Assembly (NCBI RefSeq): GCF_022809115.1 | Contig: NZ_JALGBH010000001.1 | Coordinates: 124,001 to 188,000 of the forward strand | Reading direction: 5' to 3' | Length of the DNA: 64,000 nucleotides | From: Pedobacter montanisoli | Lineage (GTDB): Bacteria > Bacteroidota > Bacteroidia > Sphingobacteriales > Sphingobacteriaceae | Shown here: piece after piece, positions 61,487-64,000 of the stretch | Numbering within the stretch: position 1 is the stretch's first letter | Layout: each line of letters opens with the position of its first letter | The notes under the pieces: model-generated | Told to the model about the DNA's origin: nothing | What the model saw: only the letters and a program-made list of their open reading frames with translations | The model's database searches: none | Translations under genes and position numbers: made by a program

Positions 61487-64000
61487 TTATTTGACGAGCT
61501 TAGCCTGAACTAGCTCTTTTCCATTAATTACATAAAGAATATACATTCCCTTAGGTAATGAACTATTCACAGCAATCTTGTGATTCTCTGTATTATTGTT
61601 CTCAAAATTTCCCTCTTGAATTATTTTACCTCTTACATCTGTTAGTTTATAACTGTAATTACCCTTTGCATAATTCAATAAACTAAGGTTAATGGCATTA
61701 CCGGTAAGAGGATTTGGATAAACTCTTACTTCTTTTGACGCTAAGGTCTCCAGTTTTACGCTTCTTAATTCATTAAAATAGCTCAAGGTTTCATCATTAT
61801 TTATAGCTTTTAAACGATAATAATTCATACCCAATTTTGGTTTGACATCTATTGCGGTATAATTTGATGAACCGTTAGCTGTTACTTCTGCTACTTTTGC
61901 AAAATCAGTTCCATCCAATAAACGCTCAACCTCATAACGGTTCACATTTACTTCTGTACTTACAGTCCAGTTTAAGATAACTTTGTTGTGATCTGCTTTG
62001 GCGGTAAAGCTGTTTAAGTTTACAGGCAATGTATTTAGCTGATATAAGTTTGAAGTAATCGTTAATCCACCTTGCAAAGTTACTTTAACCATATAATTGC
62101 CTTGTTGAACAGGTTGATAAATGGCTGCTGTAGCTCCATTTATAGGATTGCCATTTAAATACCATTGATTGCCAGTAGCGATAGGTGATATCAAAGCACC
62201 ACTTTCTTGTGTAATGGTTAAATTGCTTAAGGTTACAGCTTGTTTTGTGGTAAGGGTTTCTCCAATAGGTTTGGCCTTTAAATCGTAAAAGAAATACCAG
62301 AAATTGTTCATAGAAAGGCCGCTTGCTCCTGTATGTGATACAAGTGAGAACAAACCGGTATTTTCTGTAAACGGATATGCTGCAGCTCCCGCAGCTCCGT
62401 TATTTCTAAACAGCGTTGCACCATTGTTAAATTCGGCAACGATATAAAAAGATCCTGCATAAGGAAAAACAATATCTAACTGATATACTTGTCCAATATC
62501 AGTTGATACATCTGATGCCGAAGTTGAAGTACTGGCCGGATTACGGGTATTATTTACGCTAATGGTGGAAGATGATACTTTTACTCCTATATTGGCATCG
62601 TAAACGTTAAAAGTAACTGCACCCCGATAGCCTACGTACAAACGGGCACTCTCTATTTTTAAAGGAACTTTAGTTGTAAAATATAAGTTATATGGTGCTT
62701 GTCCGTAAGTACCACTACCATATACAGCTTTACTTGCAGGTCCCATATTACCCAGGTAATTATTAAGTCCTACATAATAGGTATTGTTGCCAGCAGGTGC
62801 CTGCGTAGTAATTACCGCATTACCTGTACTAAACGAAGCCGTTGAATTCATTGCATCATACCAAAACAAAGTACCGTTATTTTGTCCAGAGGTTAAATAA
62901 TAGGTACCCGTAACATCCGTATAATAAGCTTTTGCATCGCTAACAGATGGAACATTAGAAATCGTGATGGTTTTGCTGGTCAGATCGTCGCTTGTAATGG
63001 CATCACCACTTAAAGCTGTTTGAGCATCTATGGTATAGGTTTTTCCAGATTGTGCATTAAATGTGGTTTGTAGAAGAAATGCGGTTTCGTTATTAGGTGC
63101 GATACTACCATAATAAGTTTCATTAATCGTGGCAACAGTAACTCCTTCTTCCTTTACCAAAATATTAACCGGTATAGCCGATGCCGTATTGGCCCCGTAA
63201 TTTTTAAGCTTAACCATTATTCTTTTTGCAGGACCTGCCATTTCTCCATTAACAGGGCTTACAATTTCATTTAGGCCCACATTAACCGCAGTTTCTGTAA
63301 ACTTAACCCTATAATCCTGAGTTTCGCCCTTGGCATAAGTACCACAAGCTTGCACATCATTCGCTGCTGACGTTTCTAAAAGTACTATTCTTAATAAAGC
63401 ATAATTATTAGGTATTACTGTAGTTGGAACTGTTATGGTTGTTCCGTAAATGCCATTTGCATTTATAAGCCCTGTATAGGCCACAGTTTCATCCGCATCA
63501 TCGAAATCACCATCGCCGTTCCAATCTATAAATACTTTGGCTATTTTATTAAAATCTGAACCACATGTACCTAAAGACAAGCTCAAATTATAGCTTTTTC
63601 CTCTTTCCAGTGTTATGGTCTGAGCAGTATTATCTGTATAAGAAGTACAACCAGCAGCAGCATTATAAATCAGATTAGACAACGTAAAAGCGGTAATCTT
63701 AGAATCTGTACTGGATACAGGTGCCGAAGCACAATAAGCCGTACCGCCTATTCCTGTAACAATTAATGAAAAAGGCTGACTTCCACTTTGTAAATTATTT
63801 TTATGACCAATGGTAATTGTATATGTTTTTCCTGGTATGGCATTGGCAATGTAGATCTGCTCTACATTATCTCTAAAATTATCTCCCGTAGTTGCCGCCG
63901 CTGCCGGATTTGCCGGATCCAGTATCCATGGATAATAAGTAGCAACACCGTCACTTATTCTCATATCCAAATCGTTCACCAATCGTAGCGTAGGATTATT
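61487..64000 (-). CDS. Subtilase-like secreted protein with GEVED and T9SS sorting domains (C-terminal part)
   Basis: The frame is open to the window edge, so the 5' end is missing. The first residues, NNPTLRLVNDLDMRIS, are the typical end of the S8 peptidase region before the C-terminal domain. A GEVED domain follows (IDWNGDGDFDDADETVAYTG, KGETQDYRVKF), then Ig-like and fibronectin-like stretches (NLNSFTAKADHNKVILNWTVSTEVNVNRYEVERL), and a type A T9SS sorting domain (VRVYPNPLTGNAINLSLLN, KGMYILYVINGKELVQAKLVK). The protein is secreted through the type IX system and attached to the surface. The catalytic part lies outside the window. Confidence 0.88.
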   Translation of the reverse strand, partial: NNPTLRLVNDLDMRISDGVATYYPWILDPANPAAAATTGDNFRDNVEQIYIANAIPGKTYTITIGHKNNLQSGSQPFSLIVTGIGGTAYCASAPVSSTDSKITAFTLSNLIYNAAAGCTSYTDNTAQTITLERGKSYNLSLSLGTCGSDFNKIAKVFIDWNGDGDFDDADETVAYTGLINANGIYGTTITVPTTVIPNNYALLRIVLLETSAANDVQACGTYAKGETQDYRVKFTETAVNVGLNEIVSPVNGEMAGPAKRIMVKLKNYGANTASAIPVNILVKEEGVTVATINETYYGSIAPNNETAFLLQTTFNAQSGKTYTIDAQTALSGDAITSDDLTSKTITISNVPSVSDAKAYYTDVTGTYYLTSGQNNGTLFWYDAMNSTASFSTGNAVITTQAPAGNNTYYVGLNNYLGNMGPASKAVYGSGTYGQAPYNLYFTTKVPLKIESARLYVGYRGAVTFNVYDANIGVKVSSSTISVNNTRNPASTSTSASDVSTDIGQVYQLDIVFPYAGSFYIVAEFNNGATLFRNNGAAGAAAYPFTENTGLFSLVSHTGASGLSMNNFWYFFYDLKAKPIGETLTTKQAVTLSNLTITQESGALISPIATGNQWYLNGNPINGATAAIYQPVQQGNYMVKVTLQGGLTITSNLYQLNTLPVNLNSFTAKADHNKVILNWTVSTEVNVNRYEVERLLDGTDFAKVAEVTANGSSNYTAIDVKPKLGMNYYRLKAINNDETLSYFNELRSVKLETLASKEVRVYPNPLTGNAINLSLLNYAKGNYSYKLTDVRGKIIQEGNFENNNTENHKIAVNSSLPKGMYILYVINGKELVQAKLVK

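Overview
The window is chromosomal DNA of a member of the Bacteroidota, most likely a Sphingobacteriaceae bacterium of the Pedobacter type (inference). The evidence is an AT-rich genome, a SusC/SusD pair under an ECF sigma/FecR system with a STN domain, a type IX secretion sorting domain, GldB, many short-signal lipoproteins, DUF4369-TlpA proteins, and promoters of the Bacteroidota form TTTG-N19/20-TAnnTTTG. No rRNA, CRISPR, phage or IS element was seen.

Layout. 1-6.8 kb: a lipoprotein fragment, then a beta-oxidation operon read leftwards (marR, fadN-type fusion, a four-helix-bundle gene, fadA, fadE) in the gene order of Bacillus fadNAE, with a readable promoter and MarR operator. 6.9-8.4 kb: an Fsr-type exporter and a small acetyltransferase. 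8.6-18.7 kb: an ECF sigma, FecR, SusC, SusD, TlpA, TlpA cluster read leftwards, with the decayed tail of a second susD between the two tlpA genes. 18.7-19.5 kb: a duplicated tRNA-Val array that contains a GIY-YIG nuclease gene, tRNA fragments and a clear promoter. 19.5-35 kb: housekeeping genes (recO, dgkA, MMPL transporter, ileS, DksA-like, lspA, serS, rsmI, lnt, a second lspA). 35-43 kb: DUF4136 lipoprotein, an LEA-like protein, two large histidine kinases, nadE, an outer membrane barrel. 43-51 kb: gldB, patatin, comB, gcvT, an acetyltransferase, DUF3050, a phosphoesterase and a UbiA-like protein. 51-55.3 kb: an S9-fold lipoprotein that has lost catalytic Ser and His, followed by its own histidine kinase and response regulator. 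55.6-60.7 kb: TPR protein, DUF4286, rmlC, OmpA-like lipoprotein, DUF2461, DUF983. 60.8-61.3 kb: two convergent double-glycine leader peptides with a shared four-cysteine core. 61.5-64 kb: the C-terminal part of a subtilase-like secreted protein with a type IX sorting signal.

Working together. Lipoprotein biogenesis is well represented (two LspA, Lnt). The SusCD/TlpA locus looks like one TonB-dependent uptake unit with its own cell-surface signalling. The most interesting parts are the peptide pair at 60.8-61.3 kb, the GIY-YIG/tRNA array at 18.7-19.4 kb and the S9 pseudoenzyme/two-component operon at 51-55.3 kb. Convergent neighbours are packed very tightly: five pairs share a 4-nt stop overlap.
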